64,000 bases of DNA from Archaeoglobales archaeon (GTDB lineage Archaea; Halobacteriota; Archaeoglobi; Archaeoglobales; Archaeoglobaceae): NCBI GenBank assembly GCA_030055525.1, contig JASFYJ010000003.1:1-64000 (forward strand), written 5' to 3'. A program made the position numbers and the translations under genes. This document shows positions 9,040-18,279 of this stretch, piece after piece. The notes under the pieces were generated by a model that saw only the letters and a list, made by a program, of their open reading frames with translations, searched no databases and was not told where the DNA came from. Position 1 is the first letter of the stretch. Each line of letters starts with the position of its first letter.

Positions 9040-9585
9040 GTGAAGAAGTGGAGATTTGTCGGCTTCGATGACAGCTTCAAAGGCTCAAAAGCTTGCATAT
9101 TTGGTTGCGTAACTTGTGATAACCAAGTCGAAGGTTTTATGTATGAAGAGATTGAAGTCGATGGGTTTGATGTGACCGAGAAAATAGTATCGCTCGTCTT
9201 GAAATCAAAGTTCAGAAATCAACTTAAATGTATCTTTCTCGCAGGCTTAACTTTTGCAGGATTCAACGTGGCAGATATAGTGGAGATATACAACAGAACT
9301 TCTATTCCTGTAGTGGTTATAATGCGCAGAGAACCAAAAATAGAGGAGTTTATTTCCGCTGCAAGAAAGCTTGAAAAAGGAGAGGAGAGGTTGAAAATAA
9401 TTGAAAGGGCTGGAAAGGTGGAAAAAATTGGGACACTTTATGTACAATTAGCCGGAATTAACCTCAAAATGGCCGAAGAATATATAGAACTTAGCAAACT
9501 GAAGGGAAAAGTCCCTGAAGCACTTAGAATAGCCCATCTTGCAGCATCAGCTGTAATACATGGAGAGTCGAAGGGTAAAGCTTAG
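9040..9585 (+). CDS. DUF99 (UPF0215) family protein, endonuclease V-like fold
   Basis: The protein has the DUF99 features FVGFDDSFKG at the N-terminus, FLAGLTFAGFNVADI in the middle, IPVVVIMRREP, and the C-terminal EALRIAHLAASAVIHGES. This archaeal family is distantly related to endonuclease V and keeps acidic residues at matching places (the DD near the start), but no activity is established. The frame could begin at an ATG at 8983, which would overlap the divergent HD gene; the GTG at 9040 gives a start two residues before the conserved core and is preferred, with moderate certainty. A membrane protein gene follows 29 bases later. Confidence 0.82.
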   Translation: MKKWRFVGFDDSFKGSKACIFGCVTCDNQVEGFMYEEIEVDGFDVTEKIVSLVLKSKFRNQLKCIFLAGLTFAGFNVADIVEIYNRTSIPVVVIMRREPKIEEFISAARKLEKGEERLKIIERAGKVEKIGTLYVQLAGINLKMAEEYIELSKLKGKVPEALRIAHLAASAVIHGESKGKA

Positions 9586-9614
9586 TAGGTAAAAAATATA
9601 TACCCAGAATTGTA

Positions 9615-10196
9615 ATGAGGTCCATGCTACCTAGTTTCGTTTTAGTAATTTCAACAATGGTTGTTATTGGGTTACTTTTGAATCTTCTTGGTTACAGAAT
9701 ATTCAGAGTATATTCTTTGATAATCGGGGTGCTTATGGGGTTAATTTTTAGCACATATCTAGTATTAAACTTCAACCTAAACAGCGCTGCATTGATCGTA
9801 ATATTTATTTGCAGCGTTTTTGCAGCATTTTTCTGGCTTGTATACAGAGCCGGTCTGTTTGTAACCGGTTCTTTAAGTGGATACTTCTTCGGAATATATC
9901 TAATTCCAGATGTTCCGGTTTACGCTTACGCCTTAGCGTTACTTGTGGGACTTATAACGATACTGGCCGAAAGATTTATGATGGTTCTTATAACTGCACT
10001 AATCGGGGCCACTTTGATAACACTTGCCACCTACATGACTTTAAATGGTTATGAACTGGCAACGATACTACTGGATGTTCGAGAGAACTTCAACTTGATG
10101 TTCCTAAATCCACTACTTTTTCTCCTTTGGCTTTCATTATCTACAATGGGTATAACAACGCAACTTACGATTCTGAAGGAAAAAACAGAAGAGTGA
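9615..10196 (+). CDS. DUF4203/TMEM198-like membrane protein
   Basis: The 193-residue protein contains about seven to eight hydrophobic segments with little between them. The repeated pattern of GYRIFRVYSLIIGVLMG, GLFVTGSLSGYFFG and RFMMVLITALIGATLI, where glycine-rich helices follow an aromatic/basic turn, is that of DUF4203/TMEM198-type proteins. The function of the archaeal members is not known. It lies between the DUF99 gene and rtcA, with gaps under 30 bases, so a single rightward operon is likely. Confidence 0.7.
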   Translation: MRSMLPSFVLVISTMVVIGLLLNLLGYRIFRVYSLIIGVLMGLIFSTYLVLNFNLNSAALIVIFICSVFAAFFWLVYRAGLFVTGSLSGYFFGIYLIPDVPVYAYALALLVGLITILAERFMMVLITALIGATLITLATYMTLNGYELATILLDVRENFNLMFLNPLLFLLWLSLSTMGITTQLTILKEKTEE

Positions 10197-10221
10197 TTTT
10201 TAAGCTCATACTATACTTTTT

Positions 10222-11229
10222 GTGATACGGATAGATGGTAGTTATGGAGAGGGAGGGGGGCAGATATTAAGGACTGCAGTAGCTTTATCTTGTGTAACTG
10301 GGAAAGAAGTGGAGATCTACAACATAAGAGCGAACCGTCCAAATCCCGGCTTAGCGGCTCAACATCTTAAGGGGATCGAGGCTGCTAAGTTGATAAGCAA
10401 CGCTGAAGTAGAGGGGCTTAAACTTGGATCTACAAGAGTCATATTCAGGCCCAAGACACTTAAAGGTGGAACTTTTAAGATAGACATAGGCACTGCAGGA
10501 AGTGTTACACTGGTGCTTCAGACTATCTTACCCCCATCGATAGTTGCAGAGAAGGAGAGTACTTTTGAAATAACGGGTGGCACTGATGTGGCATGGTCTC
10601 CTCCAATCGACTACTTCAGATTCGTAACGCTTAAAGCACTAAAAGAGCTTGGAGCAGAAATGAATATAGTGCTGATAAAAAGAGGATACTATCCAAAAGG
10701 TGGAGGAAAGATAGAAGTGCATGTTAAGCCGTCGAAACTGACCGGAAAAGAATTTTTAAAAAAGATGGATGAAAAAATCTTCGGCATAAGTCACTGCCAA
10801 AATTTGCCAATAAATGTTGCAGAGAGGCAGGCAAAAGCTGCCAAGGATTGGCTTAGAAAAATGGGCTTAGCTGCAGATATTAAAGTTGAAAGAAGCGAAG
10901 GGATATCAACAGGAAGTGGAATAACGATCTGGAGTTCTTACAAAGGTGGAAGTGCTTTAGGAGAGAAGGGAAAAAGAGCGGAAATCGTTGGTGAAGAAGC
11001 CGCTAAAGAATTCTACAGGGAATTTACAAGCGATTCTGTGATGGATTCGAAGCTTGCTGATCAGATAATGGTATTTGCCGTATTAGCTAATAGCGAGACA
11101 AGATACACAACTTCAGAAATCACACTTCATCAAAAGAGTAATGCATATGTCATAAACACATTCTTCAACGATGCCATTTCAATCAACGAACAAAAAAAGG
11201 AGATACATATTAGAGGTGCAAAATTCTAA
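10222..11229 (+). CDS. rtcA: RNA 3'-terminal phosphate cyclase
   Basis: RtcA converts RNA 3'-phosphate ends to 2',3'-cyclic phosphates with ATP. The 335-residue protein begins at a GTG with IRIDGSYGEGGGQILRTA, the family's leading signature, and contains RANRPNPGLAAQHL and the phosphate-binding DIGTAGSVTLVLQTI. The adenylated histidine near the C-terminus is probably the one in SEITLHQKSNAYVIN. The length is normal for archaeal RtcA. It is the last gene of the rightward run that starts at DUF99; after it the sequence becomes non-coding or decayed. Confidence 0.95.
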   Translation: MIRIDGSYGEGGGQILRTAVALSCVTGKEVEIYNIRANRPNPGLAAQHLKGIEAAKLISNAEVEGLKLGSTRVIFRPKTLKGGTFKIDIGTAGSVTLVLQTILPPSIVAEKESTFEITGGTDVAWSPPIDYFRFVTLKALKELGAEMNIVLIKRGYYPKGGGKIEVHVKPSKLTGKEFLKKMDEKIFGISHCQNLPINVAERQAKAAKDWLRKMGLAADIKVERSEGISTGSGITIWSSYKGGSALGEKGKRAEIVGEEAAKEFYREFTSDSVMDSKLADQIMVFAVLANSETRYTTSEITLHQKSNAYVINTFFNDAISINEQKKEIHIRGAKF

Positions 11230-11286
11230 ATTTCGAAGGCATACTCTAGAACAACATTTATAGAATTTATATATTTATTCTAGTGA

Positions 11287-11934
11287 ATGTTTAAAGCGGA
11301 GATGATCTTTGGAGTAGGTTTCGCCTAGTTTTTCTGCCTTCTGAAAACCAAAACTAAAAAAAAATCAATGTAGAAACTACAAAAAGTTGGCGTTCGCTAC
11401 ATTTCCGGTTTTTAAAAGCTTGAGCAAGAATGAAGAAGTCCTGGGTTGTAGATGATCTTTGATTTCTTTAAAAATCACAGAATTGAAAGAAAAAATACAT
11501 ATTTTTTAGAACATCAAAAACTCATTATGATTCTGGTAACAAGTTCAGCGAGATAGATAGGTTTCTATGTTCTCGAGAGCTTTGAAAACGCTTATGGAGT
11601 CGATCTAAAGCCCCTTAAGGATTTACCCATTTTAATTGAGTATCTAAGAGATTACGAATTCGTGGAGAATGTTGTGATATATCTCGCTGCACAGTTTTCG
11701 GTTGAGAAGAGCTTTAAGGATCTATTTTTCGATTTAGAGAACAGGTTAATCGCAATTCTCAACCTTTTGAGATCGAACTTGGAATTTATTGTGGAAAAGT
11801 TCTTTTACTTTTCTTCGGCCGCAGTACACGGGAATCCAGTTTACTTGCCAATCAGTGATGAAGTAGCAATGAGGGGTGATGTAAGGTCCTCATCACTCCT
11901 AGGATTTAGTAATTTCATGAATCCGGAGTTCTGA
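11287..11934 (+). pseudogene. decayed short gene with in-frame amber codon
   Basis: From an ATG at 11452 a frame reads MIFDFFKNHRIERKNTYFLE and continues for 34 codons to a TAG at 11554-11556. The same frame then continues open for 126 codons (ESFENAYGVDLKPLKDLPIL, then KDLFFDLENRLIAILNLLRS) to 11934. A short ATG frame at 11287 (MFKAEMIFGVGFA) ending in a stop, and hydrophobic residues after it, may be an earlier piece of the same gene. I do not recognise the family. The simplest reading is a gene broken by point mutations, in line with the broken neighbours to the right. Confidence 0.5.
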
Positions 11935-12045
11935 ACCGAAATCATTGATTCATCATATCTAAAAAACTCGCCAAAATATTTCTTCGGCCCAATTTTTCTC
12001 TTATTCTCGCCTTTGAAGTTTAATTCACCTACTTGACGTATCGAT

Positions 12046-12098
12046 AAAGATTTAAATTTTTATTTTTTATTACCCAAAAAATAAAAATTTAAATCTTT
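12046..12098. repeat. perfect 23-bp inverted repeat, 7-base loop
   Basis: The arms 12046-12068 and 12076-12098 are exact reverse complements of each other around the loop ATTACCC. The arms are almost pure A/T and end in runs of T on each strand. The hairpin covers the stop region of the leftward PGF-CTERM gene, so a bidirectional terminator is the likeliest role; a remnant of a mobile element end is the alternative. Confidence 0.75.
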
Positions 12099-14591
12099 CT
12101 TCTCATCAGATATGCCACTGTTATTAGTCCAGCGATTGCAAAGAGAGCTTCAAAACCCGGTGTTGACTTCGACGCTGGTGTTAATGTAGTTTTTGGGATT
12201 ATAGGCGACGCAGTTGAAGTCACCAATGGATTAGTTGTAGGTGTTGGCTCAGAAGCTTCAAGGATTGCTACGAACAAGCTAAAGCTTGGGGTTGCAGTGG
12301 AGTAGTAATTGTAGTTTTCATCTTTTCCCGTTAGCTTTGTATCGAGCTTTATCCATTGTCTCTGCTTCTAATCGAATCTAAGAAGGGAAACAAAAACTGT
12401 GTCTGGATCAAAACCACTCTTCCTAATTTCATCTCTTTTCAAAACAAAGTTTATCTCCCCCTTCACATCTGTTTCTTTGCTCAGCGATAGTTCAACGCTT
12501 AGAATTAATGCAACCATCCCTGAAGGCTTTGGAATCTCTGTTGATAGCTTTTCAATCTTCTCAACCCCTACACGGACATTTACTTTCTCCTCCGGAATTA
12601 CAACGATCGACAAAACGTTCGTGTCCTTTTGAGTTGTGGATGGCATTGTTATTTCGTATCTCTCCTTCGCCATCACTGCAATGTATGGGCTTATGTAGAT
12701 CGGGACTCCTGGAATCACCGCTCCGCCGCCACCTCCGCCAATTGGGTGTGGAGTGGTGGTTGGAGGAGTAGTAGCTGGAGTCGTAGTTGGCGGTGTTGTG
12801 GGAGTAGGCGTTGGAGTTGGAGGAGCAACAACTTCCACAGTTATAGAGCTTTCGTTGTTTGTTTCATCGCTTTCAAGCACATTGTTATCAGAATCTGCTA
12901 CTAATTTTACCGCGTAGCTTCCCGCTAAGCTTGGAGTCCACTCAATTTCTGCAAAGGTAAAGCTTCCAGATCCCAGAGATTGTATTCTTAGTTCTCCGAG
13001 CAATTCATCGTTAACAAAGAAGCTTACGTTGAATGCTCCCGCGTTTGCGTTGCCTTCGTTGCTTATTGTTGCGTTTATTGTTGCCTGCTGATTGGCGATT
13101 GGCTGCATTGGAGTAATTGAGATCGCTGTTATGTTGAGATCTGGCTTAAGTGTTTGACCAATGGAAAGCGGTAGATAATCGATGTTTTCCTCATCTATCA
13201 CATAAGGCTGATCGCATATTCCATCGTTATTTGAGTCCAAACAAGTCTGCGAATAACCAGTTCCATCTGGCTTAAGCCAAGCGTTACCGCCAAGCCAATT
13301 TCCGCCAAGGATGTTTGTTCCTTCCTGCAGAGTTGTGTTCCATGTGTTCGCTTCAGCGACGTATGAGTAGATGAAGATCGGAGTTGCATAGCTATCCGCC
13401 GGTGCTATTCCACTCGGATACTCCTGATTGTCTGCACCATCACCATAAATGCCAAAAGCTAATCCATCTGAGATCGGATCACCTTCCACTCCAGTTATAT
13501 TCAGGATATCCGTATCATCAGTGATGTATACAGCGTGCAAGTAGTTTCGATAGAATTCTCGATTATATCCCTCTTCAACTAAATAGTAGCCTATATCCTG
13601 CCCTGTTATGAAGAGCTTTCCTCCATTGTCCAAATAATCTGCCAAAGCCTCTATTTCAGCTTCATTTAGAACTTCTGTATAGTCATCTCCAAAGAACCAT
13701 ACGACAATTGGGTATCCGCTTAAATCAGAGTAGCTTGGAGATTCATTGACTTCGCAGTCCCAGTAATCGTATTCGATACCAAGATTATTCAATGAAGCAA
13801 CATAGTAATACTCATAGCCACCGTAGTAATATTCAAAACCATCATCGTCTACTAACAGAATCGTCTGACCGCTGTATCCAAGCCAGTTCATAGTTCTGTT
13901 CATAACCTCGTCTCTCATTTCACTGCTGTTTATTGCCTCAAATCCAAACGCAAGGTAAACGAGCTTGTAAGTTCCAGTATCCACTTTTATGCCAGCAACT
14001 AATTTATTAATGTTGTTCGTGTTGTTAAACAGGTTGTTGTAGATGAGATTGCTGCTAAAATACTCGTCGAGAAAGATGCCAAACTCATTTTCTGAGATCG
14101 TGTTGTTAGCTATGACGTTGTTGCTGGAATCCCAGAGATAGATGCCCTCGCTGTTGTTCTCGATTATGCAGTCTTTTATTGTGCTGTTATCAGAATACTG
14201 GAATCGAATACCAGCTTCATCGTTGTATGAAATATGGCTGTTCGCAATTGTGCTATTATTCAAAGAATCAAAATAGATACCGTAATCATAGCCCGAAACA
14301 TTCACATTGGTTACCGTAACGTTGTTCGCCTGAACGAGAATCCCTTTCCCGCTACCACTTCCAGTCATCGAAAATCCCTGTCCATCTAAAACCACGTCGT
14401 TTGCAGAGATCCTTATGCAGTAATCTTTACTGCTTAAAAGCCCTGAAATGCTTTGATTCAGCCTGTAGTTCCCGCTCTCAGTTATGTCCATGCAACTGCT
14501 AACATTTCGTCCAATCCTCAGCAGAGGCTGGAAAGATACTGCAGACTAAGAAAAACACTACTAAGATTCCTAGTATTGACTTAATTCTCAT
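12089..14591 (-). pseudogene. secreted PGF-CTERM protein with NosD-type beta-helix, amidotransferase-like and CARDB domains (broken)
   Basis: Three pieces make one surface-protein gene. A signal peptide starts at the ATG at 14591 (MRIKSILGILVVFFLVC). A one-base frame change near 14550 is needed to enter the main 14491-12368 frame. That frame carries NosD-like beta-helix repeats (NNSTIANSHISYNDEAGI), an embedded GATase-like domain from about residue 155 (ILLVDDDGFEYYYGGYEYYY), the end of the NosD region (GTNILGGNWLGGNAWLKPDG), a CARDB adhesion domain, a Thr/Pro linker and a PGF-pre-PGF domain ending LLRFD. A TAG at 12368-12370 interrupts it; the same frame continues through WIKLDTKLTGKDEN to TPGFEALFAIAGLITVAYL, an archaeosortase PGF-CTERM sorting signal with a basic end. 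Two lesions imply a pseudogene, or sequencing errors if resequencing shows otherwise. Confidence 0.82.
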
Positions 14592-14615
14592 ATAAACCCC
14601 CTTTAAATTTTCGTG

Positions 14616-14676
14616 GGTAAAATAGCACCACACAGCCACCAAAGCTTGCTTCAGCAGTTGTGCAGACTATTTTACC
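14616..14676 (-). promoter_or_regulatory. inverted repeat in leader of the PGF-CTERM gene
   Basis: GGTAAAATAG at 14616-14625 is exactly complementary to CTATTTTACC at 14667-14676, enclosing 41 bases that have smaller internal complementarity. It lies 25-85 bases upstream of the ATG at 14591 on the - strand, and also just left of the tnpB remnant, so it may be either a 5' leader stem-loop or a subterminal structure of the element. A G-rich ribosome site (AAAGGGGG) precedes the ATG. Confidence 0.45.
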
Positions 14677-14775
14677 AAGTAGATTTAATTTGAAAAACAA
14701 CTAAATAAAAATTTTACGGGTTCAGCAGCAGTTCCTGAATAGATAACTTTTTATAACACTTCCGGGTATTACCCA

Positions 14776-15778
14776 ATTGTGGAATTAACGCTTTCAGTCC
14801 TTTCGGCTATGAGCCAAACGATGAGATAAGGAAATTGCTGGCGGACTTCAGGGAAATGGTTAACTTCTGTATCGGGATAGCTCTGGAGCACAATGTTACT
14901 GGCTTTGCCAGCCTTAGAAAGCTCATATATGATGAGTGGAAGGAACGATGGGATTAATCGCGACAGACCTGAAGTTAAAAAGCTCTTCATGCAACTCGAT
15001 CCCGTTCTCGTCAGGTTTGAGGGAGACAGGCTAAGAATATCCGTTAAGCCTAGGAAGTTCCTATATATTCAGCTGAAGTTCGGTGATTACCAGAGGAAGT
15101 TCATTGAAGAATGGATATGTGGAAAGTTGAGAGTAGGTGAGATATCCATAAATGAAAACAAAGTCTTGATCCCATTTAGAAAGGATGTTGACTTTTCGAA
15201 TCCCGATGACTGGATAGCGATAGACTTCAACGAGTCGAACTTCACGGTAGCGAGCTACAACCCGCACATCTTAAGAATTGAAAACAGCTTCAGAACAATC
15301 CATACAACCTACTTCAACATCATCAGAGGAATCCAGAAACTGGGGAAGTTTAAGCCCAAGACTGCGGAAAGATTGCTCAAGAAGTATTCTGGCAGAGAGA
15401 AGCGCAGAGCTATGGATGAATGCCACAAAATATCTAAAAGGATTGTGGACTTTGCCAAGCAACATAAAACGGGCGTAATAATGGAAGACCTCAAAGGAAT
15501 TAGAAGAAGAATCAGCTACAATAAAAACCTCATCGCAGACTGCACAGCTGGAACTTTAGAAAGCTTCAGTTTTACATCGAATATAAAGCCAAACTAAACG
15601 GTCTGCCAGTCGTATACGTCAATCCCAAAATACTTCAAGCCTTTGCTCGATGTGTGGTGAAAGGTTGACACCGAATGGGCACAGGCTTTTGATGTATCAT
15701 CAATGCGGTTACGAAAACGATAGAGATGTGACCGCATGCTTAAACATACTCAGGATTGGGGGGCTCTATTGCCCCTGA
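14776..15778 (+). pseudogene. TnpB (IS200/IS605 family OrfB) with frameshifts
   Basis: Reading across three frames recovers a nearly complete TnpB: an N-terminal part with LADFREMVNFCIGIALEHNV and ASLRKLIYDEWKERWD, a long middle frame at 14893-15597 with WIAIDFNESNFTVASYNP and KHKTGVIMEDLKGIRRR-like segments, and a C-terminal frame with LNGLPVVYVNP, CGERLTPNGHRLLMYHQCGY and NDRDVTACLNILRIGGLYCP. The RuvC acidic residues (Asp in AIDFN, Glu in MEDLKG, Asp in NDRDVT) survive, but at least three frameshifts break the gene, near 14945, 15540 and 15650, and the first zinc-finger CxxC is damaged. TnpB proteins are RNA-guided nucleases of transposons. No TnpA is present, so the element is dead. Confidence 0.87.
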
Positions 15779-16141
15779 AAATCCTCGATGAATTTAAAGA
15801 GGTGAAACGAATAGTTATAAAATGTTAAATCCTGATAACAGATTTATAATCCGTGAATACATCGAGATGAGAATTTCAAGCATGCAAGCTCATTAAATGG
15901 GACAAAAATCTCAGGAAGAGGTTGAAAAGTTATACTTTTTGCACGAATAAAAGAAAGCTTTAGAAACGGCAATCGTATCCGCTACTCTACTAATCGAGGT
16001 TTAGCTTTGCAGTCATAAGATCAACGTTTCCAATTTTAAAATGTACAAAGGCTTCAAGAAATGGTGGTAAAGATAATGGCCCTATTTTCGTACCTATTGC
16101 AATCTCAAATGGATAACCAAAGAGATAGGAAGAAGAGCAAT
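15779..16141. other. intergenic stretch with weak coding remnant
   Basis: No gene is supported in this 363-base stretch. On the - strand about 15990-16135 a short frame reads PFEIAIGTKIGPLSLPPFLE and then FVHFKIGNVDLMTAKLNLD before a stop; it looks more like protein than random sequence but I cannot name it. The left part probably holds the right end of the TnpB element and any guide-RNA region, but no clear boundary is visible. Confidence 0.35.
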
Positions 16142-16240
16142 GCGGGGGGAGGGATTCGAACCCTCGAACCCCTACGGGAGTGGATATCCCCCCAACTTAG
16201 GTCTTGAGTCCACCGCCTTTGGCCACTCGGCAACCCCCGC
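16142..16240 (-). tRNA. tRNA-Leu (CAA) with intron
   Basis: The 99-base gene folds as a type II tRNA: acceptor GCGGGGG/CCCCCGC, D-stem GCC/GGC, anticodon stem GUGGA/UCCAC, a long variable arm (UCCCGUAGGGG) and T-stem GAGGG/CCCUC. The anticodon loop starts CU-CAA-G, so the anticodon is CAA for leucine. The segment between the two halves of the anticodon stem is 24 bases, which leaves a 17-base intron after position 37, the usual archaeal site cut by the splicing endonuclease. CCA is not encoded. Confidence 0.93.
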
Positions 16241-16275
16241 TTCATTTGTGCATTATATTCATCTGTTTATGTGCT

Positions 16276-16863
16276 TTATGCTTCCTCACCCTTCTTAAAT
16301 CTTGGCATGCATATTATCTCTCTTATCTCTGCATCGAAGAAGTTGTTCATGTGCGCCGGTCTTATAACTACGGCTGTATCAGCTCCTCTTGCTGTACCTC
16401 CAACAGCTACAACTTCCTCAATTGGAATCGCGCCACTATCTGCGGCCATTACGGTTATTTCAACACAAACCTTCATTCCATGACCGAAAAGAGATCTTAA
16501 AGCCTCTGCAACCGCCTCAGTTCTACTGATACCACCAAACTTTCGGGTAAAGCTTCTTTCCAAACCTGAAAGAACATGGGATTGCCTTACTATTACTACT
16601 CCTCTGCTTCGAAGGTATTTTTCTGTCTCCTCATCCATCGTTTTCTGACCTTCGCCAGTAAAACCAGCATGGTATGTGACAACGATGAGTTTTGTTTTTT
16701 CATCAAGAAAGTTAAGGGCCTTCTTTGCAGTTTCACCGTAGGAAGAGGCTACGATGACGTATTTGATACCCAACTCTTTTGCCCTTTCAAATGCCAATTT
16801 AAGTGTAGCTTCGGTGTTCTCCTTTCCAGGTTTCTCAAAGTAGACTATCTTTTTCTCGTCCAT
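16276..16863 (-). CDS. pyruvate kinase C-terminal-like domain protein
   Basis: The 195-residue protein resembles the family of stand-alone domains like the C-terminal (allosteric) part of pyruvate kinase, known by structure from A. fulgidus. Typical segments are [46 protein letters not shown], and [18 protein letters not shown] near the end. It has no catalytic pyruvate kinase domain, and its ligand is unknown. It follows agmatinase by 20 bases on the same strand and is probably the last gene of the aIF5A operon. Confidence 0.85.
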   Translation of the reverse strand: MDEKKIVYFEKPGKENTEATLKLAFERAKELGIKYVIVASSYGETAKKALNFLDEKTKLIVVTYHAGFTGEGQKTMDEETEKYLRSRGVVIVRQSHVLSGLERSFTRKFGGISRTEAVAEALRSLFGHGMKVCVEITVMAADSGAIPIEEVVAVGGTARGADTAVVIRPAHMNNFFDAEIREIICMPRFKKGEEA

Positions 16864-16883
16864 GATATCAATACACTGGACGT

Positions 16884-17699
16884 TTAAATTTTTGTTTTCT
16901 CAATCGCTGCTATTGTTTCGAAGATCAATTTTGCAGCCAATGCAGATGTTATTCTGCAAGCATCCGGTACTACCTCTACAATATCAAAGGCAACTATACT
17001 GCTAGAGATCTTCTCAAGAAGTTTTAAAAATTGAATCGGAGAGATCCCAAAGGGTTCAGGCGTTGAAACTCCTGGAGCATATGCTGGATCGAAAACGTCC
17101 ATGTCTATAGATAGATACACGTCTCCCTCTATCTCCCTTGCGATTTTATCTGCATCGAAGTCCCAGGCATAGAAAAAACTTATTCCATTCTTCTTTACGA
17201 ACTCAACTTCTTCAGCTGGTCCGCTTCTAACGCCAGCAATAACAACGTTCATTCCGCTTTCATATATCCTTCTCGTCGTACATGCATGGTTGAACTTATC
17301 ACCGTCAAATTCATCTCTGAGATCAAAATGAGCGTCAAGGACTAGAAAAGTAGCATTTCTAAACTTTCTCGCTGCTGCAACGCTTACCGAATGTTCTCCT
17401 CCTAAAGCAATCGGTGTACAGTCTATCTTACTTGTAAACTCTTCAACTCTTTTGGCTATCTCAAGAAAGCTACCATCGCAGTTCACATTTCCGGCATCGT
17501 GCAATCTCACTTCTGAAAGATCGTAGTTGAAGTAATGTGAGAACTCTTCTATGTTCCAGCTTGCTTCCCTTATAGCTGTTGGAGCAAACCTTGAACCAGG
17601 TTTGAAGGATTGAGTTGCATCGTAAGGTATGCCGTATATCACGTAGTCCGCATCCCTAAGATCAAACTTGGATAGGCAAAAATAAGAATCGATGTGCAT
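16884..17699 (-). CDS. speB: agmatinase (ureohydrolase family)
   Basis: The 271-residue protein belongs to the arginase/agmatinase family. The binuclear manganese ligands are visible: His in [13 protein letters not shown], the Asp/His group in [15 protein letters not shown] with NHACTTRRI after it, and the two Asp in [15 protein letters not shown]. The family cleaves agmatine to putrescine and urea. Its ATG shares one base with the aIF5A stop (TAATG). The link makes sense because polyamine made from putrescine supplies the aminobutyl group for deoxyhypusine on aIF5A. Agmatinase is favoured over arginase by context and length; the substrate was not tested. Confidence 0.92.
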   Translation of the reverse strand: MHIDSYFCLSKFDLRDADYVIYGIPYDATQSFKPGSRFAPTAIREASWNIEEFSHYFNYDLSEVRLHDAGNVNCDGSFLEIAKRVEEFTSKIDCTPIALGGEHSVSVAAARKFRNATFLVLDAHFDLRDEFDGDKFNHACTTRRIYESGMNVVIAGVRSGPAEEVEFVKKNGISFFYAWDFDADKIAREIEGDVYLSIDMDVFDPAYAPGVSTPEPFGISPIQFLKLLEKISSSIVAFDIVEVVPDACRITSALAAKLIFETIAAIEKTKI

Positions 17700-18085
17700 T
17701 AGGCTCTTCTCTCAAGCTTCCTTTTTCCAAGCGATTCTAAATATATCACTTCTTCTCCAGCGTTGAGCTTTCCTTTCAAATCCTCAGGAATTGGTAGTTC
17801 AAAGGTTTCGTAGGTTGCCAGATCCATGAGCTGTGCATTATCCCCACTTAAGTTTAAAACTTGTGCCCTTTTCCTTTCAACTATGGGAATGTATATCTTC
17901 GCTGTAACTGGTTGAACTATACTTCTCTTTTGACCATCAAAAATACCAATCGCATCAATCCTCGCTTTAGCTGCACCGTGCTTTCCGGGTTTGCTAACGC
18001 TGATGCTTATTATTTCACACGGTTCTTCATCAATGACTACATAACCACCCTCGCGTAATTGTCGAACCTCTGCCTGTTGCTTCAT
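17699..18085 (-). CDS. eif5A: translation initiation factor aIF5A (hypusine-containing)
   Basis: This 128-residue protein has the two beta-barrel domains of IF-5A. The modification loop SKPGKHGAAKARIDAIGIFD carries the lysine (in PGKHG) that is turned into deoxyhypusine or hypusine by deoxyhypusine synthase. The C-terminal OB-fold part ends with ESLGKRKLERRA. The protein helps ribosomes through difficult peptide sequences. It heads a leftward operon with agmatinase and the pyruvate kinase-like protein. Confidence 0.95.
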   Translation of the reverse strand: MKQQAEVRQLREGGYVVIDEEPCEIISISVSKPGKHGAAKARIDAIGIFDGQKRSIVQPVTAKIYIPIVERKRAQVLNLSGDNAQLMDLATYETFELPIPEDLKGKLNAGEEVIYLESLGKRKLERRA

Positions 18086-18279
18086 ACCACATCCGAGTTA
18101 CGGTGAGATTTAAATTTTTCTGATAACTCGAAAACTTTAGTCGAGCTTAAGCTATACAAAGAAAGATTTCATGATTTACGAGAAATCCAGTTTGGAATGT
18201 ATTTTTAAAGTTCGAGAGATTGGTTAGGATTCTGGCAGATTGAAGGAGAAAAATTTTAAGATGGAAGCGTACGCTAAAC

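Noticed and set aside
11554-12370. Pyrrolysine or other amber recoding at the two in-frame TAG codons
   Set aside because: The PGF-CTERM gene also has a frameshift near its signal peptide, the region contains a dead transposon, and no pyl gene or suppressor tRNA is visible, so decay is the simpler explanation. Kept only as something to check.
12399-12904. Rightward frames over the PGF-CTERM gene, some rich in Trp and Arg
   Set aside because: They mirror the Thr/Pro/Gly linker codons of the leftward gene and have no independent support.
15061-15494. Short frames on both strands inside the tnpB remnant
   Set aside because: They are shadows of the TnpB middle frame, whose motifs are clear.
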